From an uncultured Cryomorphaceae bacterium (GTDB taxonomy: Bacteria > Bacteroidota > Bacteroidia > Flavobacteriales > Schleiferiaceae): a DNA stretch of 64,000 nucleotides. The DNA lies in the NCBI GenBank assembly GCA_913009655.1, contig CAJVWI010000002.1, positions 62,001-126,000 on the forward strand, given 5' to 3'. Positions 18,919-29,058 of the stretch are shown here, piece after piece (the stretch's first letter is position 1; each line of letters begins with the position of its first letter). The notes under the pieces were generated by a model. It was not told the DNA's origin and did no database searches. It saw nothing but the letters and a program-made list of their open reading frames with translations. Both the position numbers and the translations under genes were made by a program.

Positions 18919-20346
18919 ATGGAAATGAATAGAATCGCAGTTGGGCTTGACATTGGGACTACAAAAATAGTAGCACTAATTGGAAGGAGAAACGATTTAG
19001 GGAAAATCGAAGTAATTGGCCACGGTTCAGCCCTAAGTCTTGGAGTACAAAGAGGGGTAGTTGTAAATATAACTCAAACTATAGACTCGATTCAAAAAGC
19101 CATTCAAGCGGCTGAATCGAGCTCAGGAATAAAAATTAACTCTGTAGCAGTGGGCATAGCAGGACAGCACATCAGAAGCCTCCAGCATAGTGACTATGTT
19201 ACTCGTGAAGATGCGGAATCAGTTATTAATAATTCTGACCTAGATCGTCTAACTGATAATGTCCACAAACTGGTAATGATGCCAGGTGAAGAGATCATCC
19301 ATGTTTTACCCCAAGAATATAAAGTTGATGGACAAGGAGAAATAAAAGAGCCAAGAGGAATGTTTGGCGGAAGACTTGAAGCAACATTTCATATAGTTGT
19401 TGGTCAAATTACAAGCATTAGGAATATAGCCCGATGTGTAAAAAGCTCTAATCTTGAATTACATACTGTTAATCTGGAACCCCTTGCCAGTGCGGACGCT
19501 GTTTTAAGCCAAGAAGAAAAAGAAGCCGGAGTTGTTTTAGTTGATATTGGAGGTGGCACAACAGATGTTGCCATTTTTAAAGACGGCATCATAAGACATA
19601 CAGCTGTTGTTCCTCATGGAGGTAATATTATTACCAATGATATTAAAGAAGGGTGCAGCATAATTGAAAAACAAGCTGAGCTATTAAAAATTAAATTTGG
19701 CTCTGCCTGGCCAGGGGAAAATAAAGAGACTGAAATTGTATCCATCCCTGGACTCAGAGGAAGAGATCCAAAAGAAATAAGCCTAAAAAATCTCAGCCGA
19801 ATTATTCATGCTAGATGCACAGAAATAATAAATGCAGTATTTACTGAGATTAAAAATTATGGCCATGATCAAACTTCAAAAAAGTTAATTGCAGGAGTTG
19901 TAATTACAGGAGGAGGAAGTCAACTTAAACACATAAAACAATTAGTTGAATATTTAACAGGAATGGATACCAGAATTGGTTACCCAAATGAACATCTTGC
20001 CTCAAAAGAAGCTGTGGATAAGGAACTGAATTCCCCTATTTACTCAACAGCCGTTGGACTTCTAATGCAGGGCTTGTCAAGCAGAAAAGAAATCAATTTC
20101 ATAGACCCTCTTGAAAATATAGAAAATGAAGAGTTTAATACTTCGGAAAATTTTGAAAACAATAAAATAAATCAAGAAGAAATTTCCGAATCGCATGAAA
20201 CCAGAACTAAAGACCCCACAGAAGATATTTTAGAAAGCGTAAAAATTGAGCAAAAATCAGAAGTTGACCCCGTTGCAAGAACGCCAAAGCAAGCTGATTG
20301 GTTTAAACGATGGGTAGACAAATTTATTGAACTAATTGATGATTGA
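18919..20346 (+). CDS. ftsA: cell division protein FtsA
   Basis: Actin-like ATPase that ties FtsZ filaments to the membrane. Phosphate-1 loop VGLDIGTTKIVALIG lies near the N-terminus, the SHS2/1C domain covers about residues 85-160 (VAVGIAGQHI, MMPGEEIIHVLPQEY), and the adenosine loops are LVDIGGGTTDVAIF and ITGGGSQLKHI. A variable linker precedes a C-terminal amphipathic stretch (ADWFKRWVDKFIELI) that should bind the membrane. At 475 aa it is complete. It overlaps the ftsZ start by 8 bases. Confidence 0.96.
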   Translation: MEMNRIAVGLDIGTTKIVALIGRRNDLGKIEVIGHGSALSLGVQRGVVVNITQTIDSIQKAIQAAESSSGIKINSVAVGIAGQHIRSLQHSDYVTREDAESVINNSDLDRLTDNVHKLVMMPGEEIIHVLPQEYKVDGQGEIKEPRGMFGGRLEATFHIVVGQITSIRNIARCVKSSNLELHTVNLEPLASADAVLSQEEKEAGVVLVDIGGGTTDVAIFKDGIIRHTAVVPHGGNIITNDIKEGCSIIEKQAELLKIKFGSAWPGENKETEIVSIPGLRGRDPKEISLKNLSRIIHARCTEIINAVFTEIKNYGHDQTSKKLIAGVVITGGGSQLKHIKQLVEYLTGMDTRIGYPNEHLASKEAVDKELNSPIYSTAVGLLMQGLSSRKEINFIDPLENIENEEFNTSENFENNKINQEEISESHETRTKDPTEDILESVKIEQKSEVDPVARTPKQADWFKRWVDKFIELIDD

Positions 20347-22684
20347 TAAAAACACAATGGAAGAAGTAAATACATTAGATTTTGATATGCCTAAACATAG
20401 ATCATCAGTGATCAAAGTTATTGGTGTTGGTGGTGGTGGCTCTAATGCCGTAAATTATATGAAGTCACAAGGCATTCGAGGAGTTGATTTTATTGTATGT
20501 AATACTGACGTTCAAGCTCTAGAATATAGTTCGGTTGAAAATAAGGTTCAGCTTGGCGTAAACCTAACAGAAGGGCTCGGCGCTGGAGCTAACCCTGAAG
20601 TTGGTGAAAAAGCAGCTATAGAGAGCTACAGTAGCATACAATCCATCCTTGGGACAACTACAAAAATGGTTTTTATAACCGCAGGAATGGGGGGCGGAAC
20701 GGGCACAGGTGCAGCTCCTATTATTGCCAAAGCTGCACGAGAAATGGGTGTTTTAACTATTGGCATTGTTACAGTTCCATTTCACTTTGAAGGAGGACTT
20801 CGCTTGAGGCAAGCTGAAACAGGAATAGAAAAGTTAAAAGAGCATGTAGATTCATTAATTGTAATAAACAATAATAAACTTCGTGAAGTTTATGGGAATT
20901 TAGGATTTAAAACAGGATTTAATAAGGCAGACGAAGTATTAGCCACTGCAGCAAAAGGCATAGCAGAAGTCATAACACACCATTACAATGTTAATATTGA
21001 CTTACGTGATGCAAAGACAGTCTTAAAAGACTCCGGGACTGCCATAATGGGTTCATCAAAAGCCAGCGGATCTCAACGAGCTATAAAATCCGTTCAAGGC
21101 GCCCTGGACTCTCCATTGTTAAATGATAATCACATTCAAGGAGCACGTCATGTTCTTCTTTTAATTGTCTCGGGAAATAGAGAGCATGAAATTACTTTTG
21201 ATGAAATTGGGGAAATAAATGATTACATCCAAAGTCAGGCAGGTAAGCAAGTTGATATAATAATGGGAATTGGTGAAGATGAACAATTAAATGATGCGGT
21301 ACAAGTAACTATAGTTGCGACTGGATTCAATGCATCAAACCCCGTTGGAATAATTAAGCCAACCCAGCAGGAATTTATTGTTCATGAACTCGATAGCGTC
21401 AGTGGCGAATCTAATACTGATGAAATTCAAAGGAACCTAAATGTCTCTAAGGATGAAGATAAATCCACTCAGTTTAATTTGTTTGGGCCCCCTGAAAGTA
21501 AAAAAAATCAAACTAAATCAAATACCAATCAAGATGACAATGAGGACCCAGCAGAAAAGCCATTAGGGCTAGAATCTTATCAAATAGATGGTGAGGAAGA
21601 ACAAGTTATTTATCAATTAGAAGATGATGATAGTGAAATAAAGATCAGATTTGACAATGAAGAAGATAAGCTAAATGATGAAGCTGAGAGACCTGAAGAG
21701 AAGAATACCCCGAAAGTAAAAGATCCAATTTCAAATATTCATAATTATGACTTAACAGAAATTGAGATCGATCTCAGCGCTACGATTAATGAAGAAGCTT
21801 TTGAGGAACCTTTAATTCAGGATGAACCTTCCCCTAAAGTTTTTGATGCATTTAGTATGGATGCGCCGATTGACGAATTGATTCCCGAAATATTACCGGA
21901 ATCAAAAGAAGAGCATATAGAATTCGAGGTAGAGAAAAAAATCGAAGAATCCTTTGAGGACACACACGATATCCTCTCCGAAATTAATCAGAATAAAAAT
22001 GATCATGAATCCAGAATAATTGATAACACCAATTCAGAATATGGAGAGAAAAAAGAAACCTTAGATGAAATTAAAAACCTAACGGAAATAGCCGATTTAG
22101 AAGAAAAAGATTCAGAAAGAGAAAGAAAAGTTATCCAACAATTTTCATTAGAAGACCTAAGAGCATTGGAGAATGAGCTTCTTGACCCAAATGAAAAATC
22201 GGAAAAAATTATAAAAACTCAAACTGCAGACGAGTTGACCGAAAGCATCATCCCTGATGGTTCCGCTAATAAATTAGATGATTATTCTGTTAATAATACT
22301 TCATCAAGTAGAGAAAAAAACGAAAAAATAAAAGATTTAGATTCTCCTTTCACACTAAGAAATGAGGAACCTTTAAGTCAAGAGTCTTTATCCCCAATTA
22401 ATCCTGATCAAGACAGTATTGATGATAGCATGCAAAGGCTTGCGAATCAAAGAAGGGCTTATTTACAAAATTTTAATCATCAATTTGGTAAAAACATCGA
22501 ATTAGTAGCGATGGCTGAAGAAGAATGGCAGACGCCGAGTTTTGAAAGAAATGGTGTTGATATACCTGAAGGAAATGCTCCGCATTCTCAAGAAAGCAAG
22601 AAAAGCAACCTTGGGATAAGCGGCCAAGATGATGATATCGAATTTATGTCTCACAATTCATTCCTGCATGACAATGTTGATTAA
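20339..22684 (+). CDS. ftsZ: cell division protein FtsZ with very long acidic C-terminal linker
   Basis: Tubulin-like GTPase that forms the Z ring. The GTPase core fills about residues 15-330: VIGVGGGGSNAV, AGMGGGTGTGAAP (tubulin signature), then NNNKL and DVINN-region equivalents and IVATGF. Some 440 further residues are dominated by Glu, Asp, Lys and Asn with no domain I recognise; the tail ends IEFMSHNSFLHDNVD, probably the short FtsA/partner-binding peptide. FtsZ is about 380 aa in E. coli, and Bacteroidota proteins are often longer, but 781 aa is large. Start: ATG 20339 (overlapping ftsA) or ATG 20357 (MEEVNTLDF), which would also suit the family. Confidence 0.95.
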   Translation: MIDKNTMEEVNTLDFDMPKHRSSVIKVIGVGGGGSNAVNYMKSQGIRGVDFIVCNTDVQALEYSSVENKVQLGVNLTEGLGAGANPEVGEKAAIESYSSIQSILGTTTKMVFITAGMGGGTGTGAAPIIAKAAREMGVLTIGIVTVPFHFEGGLRLRQAETGIEKLKEHVDSLIVINNNKLREVYGNLGFKTGFNKADEVLATAAKGIAEVITHHYNVNIDLRDAKTVLKDSGTAIMGSSKASGSQRAIKSVQGALDSPLLNDNHIQGARHVLLLIVSGNREHEITFDEIGEINDYIQSQAGKQVDIIMGIGEDEQLNDAVQVTIVATGFNASNPVGIIKPTQQEFIVHELDSVSGESNTDEIQRNLNVSKDEDKSTQFNLFGPPESKKNQTKSNTNQDDNEDPAEKPLGLESYQIDGEEEQVIYQLEDDDSEIKIRFDNEEDKLNDEAERPEEKNTPKVKDPISNIHNYDLTEIEIDLSATINEEAFEEPLIQDEPSPKVFDAFSMDAPIDELIPEILPESKEEHIEFEVEKKIEESFEDTHDILSEINQNKNDHESRIIDNTNSEYGEKKETLDEIKNLTEIADLEEKDSERERKVIQQFSLEDLRALENELLDPNEKSEKIIKTQTADELTESIIPDGSANKLDDYSVNNTSSSREKNEKIKDLDSPFTLRNEEPLSQESLSPINPDQDSIDDSMQRLANQRRAYLQNFNHQFGKNIELVAMAEEEWQTPSFERNGVDIPEGNAPHSQESKKSNLGISGQDDDIEFMSHNSFLHDNVD

Positions 22685-23135
22685 ATCCTTAGATGAACAA
22701 CTTAGTAATGATCTCAAAGAAGCTTTAAGATCTAGAGCTAAAGTTAAACTAGATACGATTCGAGCTATTCTTACTGCAGTAAAAAATGAGAAATCATCCC
22801 CAGGCCAAAATGGTGAACTCACATCCATTCAAGAGATCTCTATTCTTCAAAAACTCAAGAAACAAAGATTAGAAAGTCTTGAAATATTTAAAAAACAAAA
22901 CCGAAATGATTTAGCCGATATAGAAAAGGAGCAACTAGGAGTCATATCCAGTTATTTACCTCCCATGCTAGAAGGAGATGAATTAGAGACCATACTTAAA
23001 AGTCTCATAATAGAGCACGGAGCAAATAATCAAAATGATTTTGGCAAATTAATGGCACATTCAACTAAATCTCTGGCAGGTAAAGCTGAGGGAAAAACTA
23101 TAGCTCAAACACTAAAAAAGCTACTTAATCATTGA
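22674..23135 (+). CDS. GatB/YqeY domain protein
   Basis: Small soluble protein of about 153 aa related to the tail domain of GatB, the amidotransferase subunit acting on misacylated tRNA; free-standing YqeY proteins have no settled function. The pattern is LNDDLKEALR-like (SNDLKEALRSRAKVKLDTIRAILTAVKNE), then EKEQLGVISSYLPPML and NDFGKLMAHSTKSLAGKAEG. I start at ATG 22674, overlapping ftsZ by 11 bases; ATG 22668 is also possible. The dcw run ends here. The gene overlaps the convergent downstream gene by 11 bases. Confidence 0.88.
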   Translation: MLIKSLDEQLSNDLKEALRSRAKVKLDTIRAILTAVKNEKSSPGQNGELTSIQEISILQKLKKQRLESLEIFKKQNRNDLADIEKEQLGVISSYLPPMLEGDELETILKSLIIEHGANNQNDFGKLMAHSTKSLAGKAEGKTIAQTLKKLLNH

Positions 23136-23688
23136 ATTCGTAAATTAACTTGAGAGAAAACACTTGCGTTTTACCATTACTCATGTTGACGCCTCTCCAA
23201 TTACTCAATACAATAGAAACGTTTTGACCATAATATCGGGTGCGAAACCCAAAGTGAGCATAAGGCCCATAACTGGCTTCACGATCTATCCTTATACCTG
23301 CAATATCATCAGTGAGATAATAAAGATCATATGATCCAAATCCTAAACCAAAAAAAGCACCAAATCTATTCCGAGAGTCTCTAGTACCTAGAAATCCGGA
23401 ATGAATGTCAATTGCCGCAGCGTAGTTAATTCCCAAAGGAGAAGCAAAATTACTATTAACAAGTGATGCACCAATTGGAAGACTTATACCTAGAGAAAAA
23501 TCTGAATTAATTGGAGAAACTATTCTCGGAACATAATTCAATCCATTACCCTGGAATACAATTCCTCCGACTGCTTGAGGAAATCCAATAGAAAAATCAT
23601 ATCCTAAGCCATGCAAAAATTCGTATTTATCCTGGGCTGAAATGGATAGAGACATAAAAATAGAAATAAGAAGAAGAAAATTTTTCAT
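23125..23688 (-). CDS. small outer-membrane beta-barrel-like protein, exported
   Basis: Unrecognised protein of 187 aa. It starts with a signal peptide (MKNFLLLISIFMSLSISAQ). The remainder is rich in glycine, tyrosine and alternating hydrophobic residues (FGAFFGLGFGSYDLYYL, YGPYAHFGFRTRYYG) and finishes FSLKLIYEF, the aromatic-ended strand pattern of small outer membrane barrels. The ATG at 23688 is preferred to a TTG three codons upstream. It follows maeB by 14 bases on the same strand and overlaps the convergent YqeY-like gene by 11 bases. Function unknown. Confidence 0.7.
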   Translation of the reverse strand: MKNFLLLISIFMSLSISAQDKYEFLHGLGYDFSIGFPQAVGGIVFQGNGLNYVPRIVSPINSDFSLGISLPIGASLVNSNFASPLGINYAAAIDIHSGFLGTRDSRNRFGAFFGLGFGSYDLYYLTDDIAGIRIDREASYGPYAHFGFRTRYYGQNVSIVLSNWRGVNMSNGKTQVFSLKLIYEFND

Positions 23689-23702
23689 TTTATACAAGTT
23701 AA

Positions 23703-25988
23703 CTATTCAATACCCTCTCTTGACTGAGCGTCAATTACTGCCATTGCAACCGTATTAACAATTTCACGGACGCTTGAGCCCAATTGAAGAACGTGTGCAG
23801 GATAGGCTAATCCAACTAATAAGGGACCTACAGCTTCCACACCACCCATGGACTGTAGAAGCTTATAAGAAATATTAGCGGAACTCAACCCTGGGAAAAC
23901 AAAAATATTTGCTCCTTTGCCGACCAAGTCACTAAAAGGAAATTGCTCTTTCAGAAGATCATTGTCAACAGCAAAATTTGCCTGCATTTCTCCGTCAACA
24001 ATTAAACTTGGATCTGTCTTTCGAATTATATTTATTGCTTTACCCATCTTTATCGATGTCTTACCAGTTGAAGAACCAAAATTTGAATAACTAAGCAAAG
24101 CAATTCTCGGTTCAATATTCATCTTTCTTACCAAGTCTGCTGTTTCGCATGCAATTTGGGCAATGCGCTCAGCGCTTGGATCCTGATTCATGGTAGTATC
24201 CGTGAAAAATCTTGGCCCCTTTTTGGTTAGCATAACATAAACTCCTGCAACAGCACGAGCATTATCTTTAGGACCAAGAATTTCTATTACCGGCTTAACT
24301 GCTCGAGGGTACTTTACCATAGCACCTGTAACATATGCATCTGCATCACCCATTTTAACCATCATGGGGCCATAATAATCTCTATTTAACAAAAGCCTTC
24401 GAGCCTCATCATACACAACACCCTTACGCTGTCGAGATTTATAATAGGATTCTACATATTCTAATAATCTTGGAACATCACTGGATTTTGGATCGATAAT
24501 CTCAATTTCCTCTAATCCCAGTGAATACTTTTCATTCAGTGTCATTATTTTTTTGGCGTTCCCTAGCAAAATCGGAATAGCAATTCCCTCATCTAAAACA
24601 ATCTGAGCAGCTTTAAGAATCTTATAGTTATCTGCTTCATTAAACACAACCCTTTTAGGGCTAGTCTTAGCTTTCTCCATTACTAATCGAATGAATTTAT
24701 CGTCAAGACCCAGTCTATTCCTTAAATCCTCTTCATATGCATCCCAGTTTGATATGGATGTTTGAGCTACTCCTGATGCAATTGCAGCTTTTGCTACAGC
24801 GGGAGCGACTGTATATATGAGCCTAGGATCAAATGGCTTTGGAATAATATAATCCGGACCAAAAGAAAGGTTTCGGCTACCATATGCAAGATTAACAATT
24901 TCAGGTACCGGTTCCTTTGCTAATTGTGCAATAGCATATACAGCAGCCAATTTCATTTCCTCATTGATTTCAGTCGAACGAACATCCAATGCACCACGAA
25001 ATATATATGGAAAACCCAAAACATTATTAACCTGATTCGGATTATCGCTCCGCCCTGTCGCCATTATTAAATCATCGCGAGTTGACTTAGCAAGCTCATA
25101 TGAAATTTCAGGATCAGGATTTGCCAATGCAAAAACAATAGCGTTTTTACTCATGTTTTTTACCATTCCAGGACTTAAAATATTTCCTTTTGATAAACCA
25201 ACGAATACATCTGAATTCCTAATAGCCTCATCCAAATTTCTTAATTCAGTTTTTCTTGCAAACTTTAATTTTTCATGAGTTAAACCTTTACGCTCGGAAT
25301 GAATAACACCTTTGGAGTCGCACATGATAAGGTTTTCAGGCCTAACACCCAAAGCCAAATACAACGAAGCACAAGAAATAGCACTTGCTCCTGCTCCATT
25401 AAAAACAACTTTGATTTTTTTAATGTCTTTATCAATTACCTCAAGAGCATTTAATAATGCAGCACCTGTGATTATTGCTGTACCATGTTGATCATCATGC
25501 ATAATTGGAATATCCAATTCTTGACGTAATCTTTGCTCTATTTCAAAACATTCTGGCGCTGATATATCTTCTAAATTAATTCCACCAAATGTTGGAGATA
25601 GTATTTTTACGGTTTCTATAAATTTTTCCGTATCCGTAGTATCTAATTCTAGATCAAAAACATCAATGTCAGCAAAAATCTTAAATAAAACTCCTTTACC
25701 CTCCATCACAGGCTTTGATGCCAATGGACCAATGTCGCCAAGACCCAATACTGCTGTCCCATTTGAAATAACTGCGACAAGATTACCCTTGGCCGTATAT
25801 CTGTATGCATCACTTTTATTTTCAGCAATCTTCAGGCAAGGTTCCGCAACGCCAGGAGAATAAGCTATGCTCAAATCACGCTGAGAATTCGAAGGCTTTG
25901 TCGGAACTACTTCTATTTTCCCAGGGCGACTACCTTCATGATAATCTAGAATATCTTTATTTCGTATGGTTGAATTTTTCTTCGACAT
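23703..25988 (-). CDS. maeB: NADP-dependent malic enzyme with C-terminal phosphotransacetylase domain
   Basis: Oxidative decarboxylation of malate to pyruvate, giving NADPH. The N-terminal malic enzyme half (about 1-430) has [33 protein letters not shown] and FNGAGASAI with the NAD(P)-binding turn. The C-terminal half (about 430-761) is a phosphate acetyl/butyryl-transferase-like domain ([34 protein letters not shown]), which in MaeB proteins is regulatory rather than catalytic. At 761 aa it is the full fused form. No operon partner upstream; 287 bases separate it from the divergent hflX. Confidence 0.95.
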   Translation of the reverse strand: MSKKNSTIRNKDILDYHEGSRPGKIEVVPTKPSNSQRDLSIAYSPGVAEPCLKIAENKSDAYRYTAKGNLVAVISNGTAVLGLGDIGPLASKPVMEGKGVLFKIFADIDVFDLELDTTDTEKFIETVKILSPTFGGINLEDISAPECFEIEQRLRQELDIPIMHDDQHGTAIITGAALLNALEVIDKDIKKIKVVFNGAGASAISCASLYLALGVRPENLIMCDSKGVIHSERKGLTHEKLKFARKTELRNLDEAIRNSDVFVGLSKGNILSPGMVKNMSKNAIVFALANPDPEISYELAKSTRDDLIMATGRSDNPNQVNNVLGFPYIFRGALDVRSTEINEEMKLAAVYAIAQLAKEPVPEIVNLAYGSRNLSFGPDYIIPKPFDPRLIYTVAPAVAKAAIASGVAQTSISNWDAYEEDLRNRLGLDDKFIRLVMEKAKTSPKRVVFNEADNYKILKAAQIVLDEGIAIPILLGNAKKIMTLNEKYSLGLEEIEIIDPKSSDVPRLLEYVESYYKSRQRKGVVYDEARRLLLNRDYYGPMMVKMGDADAYVTGAMVKYPRAVKPVIEILGPKDNARAVAGVYVMLTKKGPRFFTDTTMNQDPSAERIAQIACETADLVRKMNIEPRIALLSYSNFGSSTGKTSIKMGKAINIIRKTDPSLIVDGEMQANFAVDNDLLKEQFPFSDLVGKGANIFVFPGLSSANISYKLLQSMGGVEAVGPLLVGLAYPAHVLQLGSSVREIVNTVAMAVIDAQSREGIE

Positions 25989-26237
25989 ATCAATGATATT
26001 TACTTAACTGCAAAGGTGGGGCCCATTTTTAAATTGAGCTACCTTTGGAGCTTATCTATTTTAAGATTATGCATTCATCATTACTATTCTCTTACAGAGT
26101 ATTTATTTAATTTTTTTTCTATCAAGATCAATATCTCATTTATAGTTTTTTACCAAAAACGTCTATAAAATCAAATCTATTAAATTACCTATCCCTAATT
26201 ATATTTAATGTTGACCATATCATATTATTTACCACTT

Positions 26238-26258
26238 TACGGATTCCATGGAATCGTA
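26238..26258. promoter_or_regulatory. palindrome upstream of hflX
   Basis: A perfect 14-base palindrome, GATTCCATGGAATC, spans 26242-26255. It is flanked by TAC on the left and GTA on the right, so the symmetry extends with one unpaired G. It ends 18 bases before the hflX ATG, where an operator could sit. I do not recognise the binding protein. The surrounding 287-base gap between maeB and hflX holds nothing else I can name. Confidence 0.4.
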
Positions 26259-26275
26259 TTATTTAATACACACGA

Positions 26276-27448
26276 ATGTTAGAAAGAAAAATAAATAAAA
26301 AAAGTGGGCTTGAACGATGCATTCTGATCGGGGCTATTACTCGAGAGCAAAACGAAATAAAAAGTCAAGAATATCTTGAAGAATTGAAATTTCTAGCGCT
26401 AACAGCTGGAGCAAAAACAATTGAAACCTTTCAACAAAAATTAGATAAACCCGACTCAAACACCTTTTTGGGATCGGGTAAAATGGAGGAAATAAATCTT
26501 TTCATAAAAAAAGAAAAAATTGATCTCGCAATTTTTGATGACGAACTTTCACCATCTCAGTTAAAGAACATAGAAAAACTATTCAATGTAAAGGTGTTGG
26601 ATCGAACGAACTTAATTCTTGATATTTTTGCTTCGAGAGCACAAACTTCATATGCCAGAACACAAGTTTTATTGGCTCAGTATGAATACCTCTTACCCAG
26701 GCTTACAAGACTTTGGACTCATCTAGAAAGGCAAAAAGGAGGAATAGGAATGCGTGGGCCCGGAGAAACTCAAATTGAGACAGATAGAAGAATAATAAAA
26801 GATAAAATATCCGATTTAAAGAAAAAGCTTGAAAAAATTGACCGCCAAATGGCATCTCAAAGGGGAAATCGTGGAAAGTTAGTAAGAGTAGCATTAATAG
26901 GATACACAAACGTGGGTAAATCAACCCTAATGAATGCCTTAAGCAAGTCTGATATACTTGCAGAAAATAAATTATTTGCCACCTTAGATACTACTGTTAG
27001 AAAAATTGTAATTGAAAATCTTCCTTTTTTAATTACCGACACTGTAGGTTTTATAAGAAAACTACCAACTCAGCTTATAGAATCCTTTAAGTCCACTCTG
27101 GATGAAGTTAGAGAGGCTGATCTGCTACTTCACGTTGTTGACTTGTCTCATCCATCATATAAGGATCACATGTCATCTGTCGATCAGATATTAAAAGATC
27201 TAGGGGCACATGAAAAACCCGAGCTAGTTATATTCAATAAGCTAGATGCTTTTCAAAAAAGGTTTGATGAAGAAGAGAGAGATAGAGCTGATGAAATTCA
27301 AAATGAGATTAATGAAGCATTGAAGGGGAAATGCGTATTTATTTCTGCCACGGAAAAATCAAATTTTGATTCCTTAAAAAATGCGGTATATAAAATGGCC
27401 TCAGAAATTCACTCTGTTCGATACCCCTTCAATAGTTTTTTATATTAA
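26276..27448 (+). CDS. hflX: GTPase HflX
   Basis: Ribosome-associated GTPase that splits stalled 70S ribosomes under stress in studied bacteria. The N-terminal nucleotide-binding domain contains TNTFLGSGK-like NTFLGSGKMEEI, VLDRTNLILDIFASRA and the hallmark RGPGETQIETDRR. A coiled-coil segment follows, then a G domain with GYTNVGKSTLMN, DTVGFIRKLP and NKLDA. At 390 aa it is complete and soluble. It stands alone, divergent from maeB and convergent with the acyl-CoA dehydrogenase gene (21-base gap). Confidence 0.95.
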   Translation: MLERKINKKSGLERCILIGAITREQNEIKSQEYLEELKFLALTAGAKTIETFQQKLDKPDSNTFLGSGKMEEINLFIKKEKIDLAIFDDELSPSQLKNIEKLFNVKVLDRTNLILDIFASRAQTSYARTQVLLAQYEYLLPRLTRLWTHLERQKGGIGMRGPGETQIETDRRIIKDKISDLKKKLEKIDRQMASQRGNRGKLVRVALIGYTNVGKSTLMNALSKSDILAENKLFATLDTTVRKIVIENLPFLITDTVGFIRKLPTQLIESFKSTLDEVREADLLLHVVDLSHPSYKDHMSSVDQILKDLGAHEKPELVIFNKLDAFQKRFDEEERDRADEIQNEINEALKGKCVFISATEKSNFDSLKNAVYKMASEIHSVRYPFNSFLY

Positions 27449-27469
27449 AATATAATTAAGGACTTTGAA

Positions 27470-28648
27470 TCAGTTGAATGCAGGGATTCCTGTCACATCC
27501 ATACCCGTAATAAGCAAATGAATATCATGAGTACCTTCATAGGTAACGACAGATTCTAAGTTCATCATATGCCGCATTATCGGATAATCGCCGGTTATTC
27601 CCATACCACCGAGCATTTGTCGTGCATCTCGAGCAATTTTTAACGCCATGTCAACATTATTTCTTTTTGCCATAGAAATTTGTGCAGTCGTTGCTCTTCC
27701 CTCATTTTTTAATTGACCTAATCTAAAAGTTAATAACTGCGCTTTAGTTATTTCTGTAACCATCTCAGCCAATTTTTTTTGTTGCAATTGAAATCCCCCA
27801 ATTGGTTTATCAAATTGAATCCTTTCTTTAGAGTAACGAAGAGCAGTGTCATAACAGTCCATAGCAGCACCTATGACACCCCATGCAATTCCATATCGAG
27901 CCGAGTCAAGACAGCCTAACGGCGCCCCAAGACCTGACTTGTTGGGCAGTAGATTTTCTTTTGGTATTTTGACATTATCAAAAACTAATTCACCCGTTGA
28001 TGAGGCCCTCAGTGACCATTTATTGTGTGTTTCAGGAGTGCTGAAACCTTCCATTTCTCTCTCGACAATTAAACCATGGATCCTACCCTCTTCATTTTTA
28101 GCCCAAACAACAGCTAAATCACAAAAAGGGGAATTAGATATCCACATTTTTGCTCCATTTAAGAGATAATGGTCGCCCATATCTTTAAAATTGGTAACCA
28201 TACCTCCAGGGTTAGACCCATGGTTTGGCTCCGTCAACCCAAAACATCCAAGAAGTTCTCCACTCGCAAGTCTTGGGAGGTATTTTTGTCTTTGCTCTTC
28301 ATTTCCGTAAGTGAAAATAGGATACATAACCAAGGAAGACTGGACTGAGCAAGTTGATCTAACACCACTATCTCCACGTTCAATTTCCTGCATCATTAAT
28401 CCATATGATATCTGGTCAAGACCAGCGCCGCCATATTCACTAGGAATATATGGTCCAAAAGCTCCAATATCCGCCAAACCTTTTACTGTTTGTTCTGGGA
28501 ACTTAGCATTTTGAGCATATTCCTCGATGATTGGGCTAATATCACGCTTTACCCATTCGCGGGTGGCATCTCGTACAAGTTTATGTTCTTCACTAAGAAG
28601 TTCATCCATCAAGTAATAATCTGAATGCTCAAAAAGGTCTGGACGCAT
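27470..28648 (-). CDS. glutaryl-CoA dehydrogenase-like acyl-CoA dehydrogenase
   Basis: FAD enzyme of the acyl-CoA dehydrogenase family. Motifs match the glutaryl-CoA branch: RSTCSVQSSLVMYPI carries the Arg that in human GCDH binds the distal carboxylate; GCFGLTEPNHGSNP and MWISNSP follow; and the catalytic Glu lies in VVTYEGTHDIHLLI, with TGIPAF at the end. The reaction would be oxidative decarboxylation of glutaryl-CoA to crotonyl-CoA in lysine or aromatic breakdown. At 392 aa it is complete. Monocistronic, 62 bases from the mazG-like gene upstream. A different short-chain substrate cannot be excluded. Confidence 0.88.
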   Translation of the reverse strand: MRPDLFEHSDYYLMDELLSEEHKLVRDATREWVKRDISPIIEEYAQNAKFPEQTVKGLADIGAFGPYIPSEYGGAGLDQISYGLMMQEIERGDSGVRSTCSVQSSLVMYPIFTYGNEEQRQKYLPRLASGELLGCFGLTEPNHGSNPGGMVTNFKDMGDHYLLNGAKMWISNSPFCDLAVVWAKNEEGRIHGLIVEREMEGFSTPETHNKWSLRASSTGELVFDNVKIPKENLLPNKSGLGAPLGCLDSARYGIAWGVIGAAMDCYDTALRYSKERIQFDKPIGGFQLQQKKLAEMVTEITKAQLLTFRLGQLKNEGRATTAQISMAKRNNVDMALKIARDARQMLGGMGITGDYPIMRHMMNLESVVTYEGTHDIHLLITGMDVTGIPAFN

Positions 28649-28710
28649 GTTTTTATTTTTACAATGTTAGCACAAATATAAGTTCTAGACATTCTATCCC
28701 GTTCAATTAT

Positions 28711-29058
28711 CTAACGAATTTTTGAGTTCCCTTCATGGCGAAGCTTATCACGCGATCCCTTATTTATCATTCTACGATCAAATGAACTTTGGAGATCAAC
28801 TCCTGTCTGATTGGCAAGGCATAGTGTAACAAAAAGGACATCTGCAAGCTCTTCTCCTAAGTCAAATTCCTTGTCGGAATCTTTTTCAGATTGCTCCCCA
28901 TATCTGCGTGAAATTATTCTTGCTACCTCCCCAACTTCCTCTGTAAGCTGAGCCATATTTGTTAACTCATTAAAATATCGGACACCGAAATTTTGTATCC
29001 ATTGATCTACTTGAGTTTGCAATAAATTCAGAGGTAGTAAATTCTGTTTATCCTTCAT
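28711..29058 (-). CDS. MazG-like nucleotide pyrophosphohydrolase
   Basis: Small all-alpha NTP pyrophosphatase of 115 aa, thought to clean the nucleotide pool. The metal-binding pattern is present: TEEVGEVARII (E-x-x-E) followed by DLGEELADVLFVTLCLANQ (E-x-x-D) near residues 70-90. The ATG overlaps the dtd stop by 4 bases, so it is cotranscribed with rsgA and dtd. The substrate is not predictable from sequence. Confidence 0.9.
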   Translation of the reverse strand: MKDKQNLLPLNLLQTQVDQWIQNFGVRYFNELTNMAQLTEEVGEVARIISRRYGEQSEKDSDKEFDLGEELADVLFVTLCLANQTGVDLQSSFDRRMINKGSRDKLRHEGNSKIR

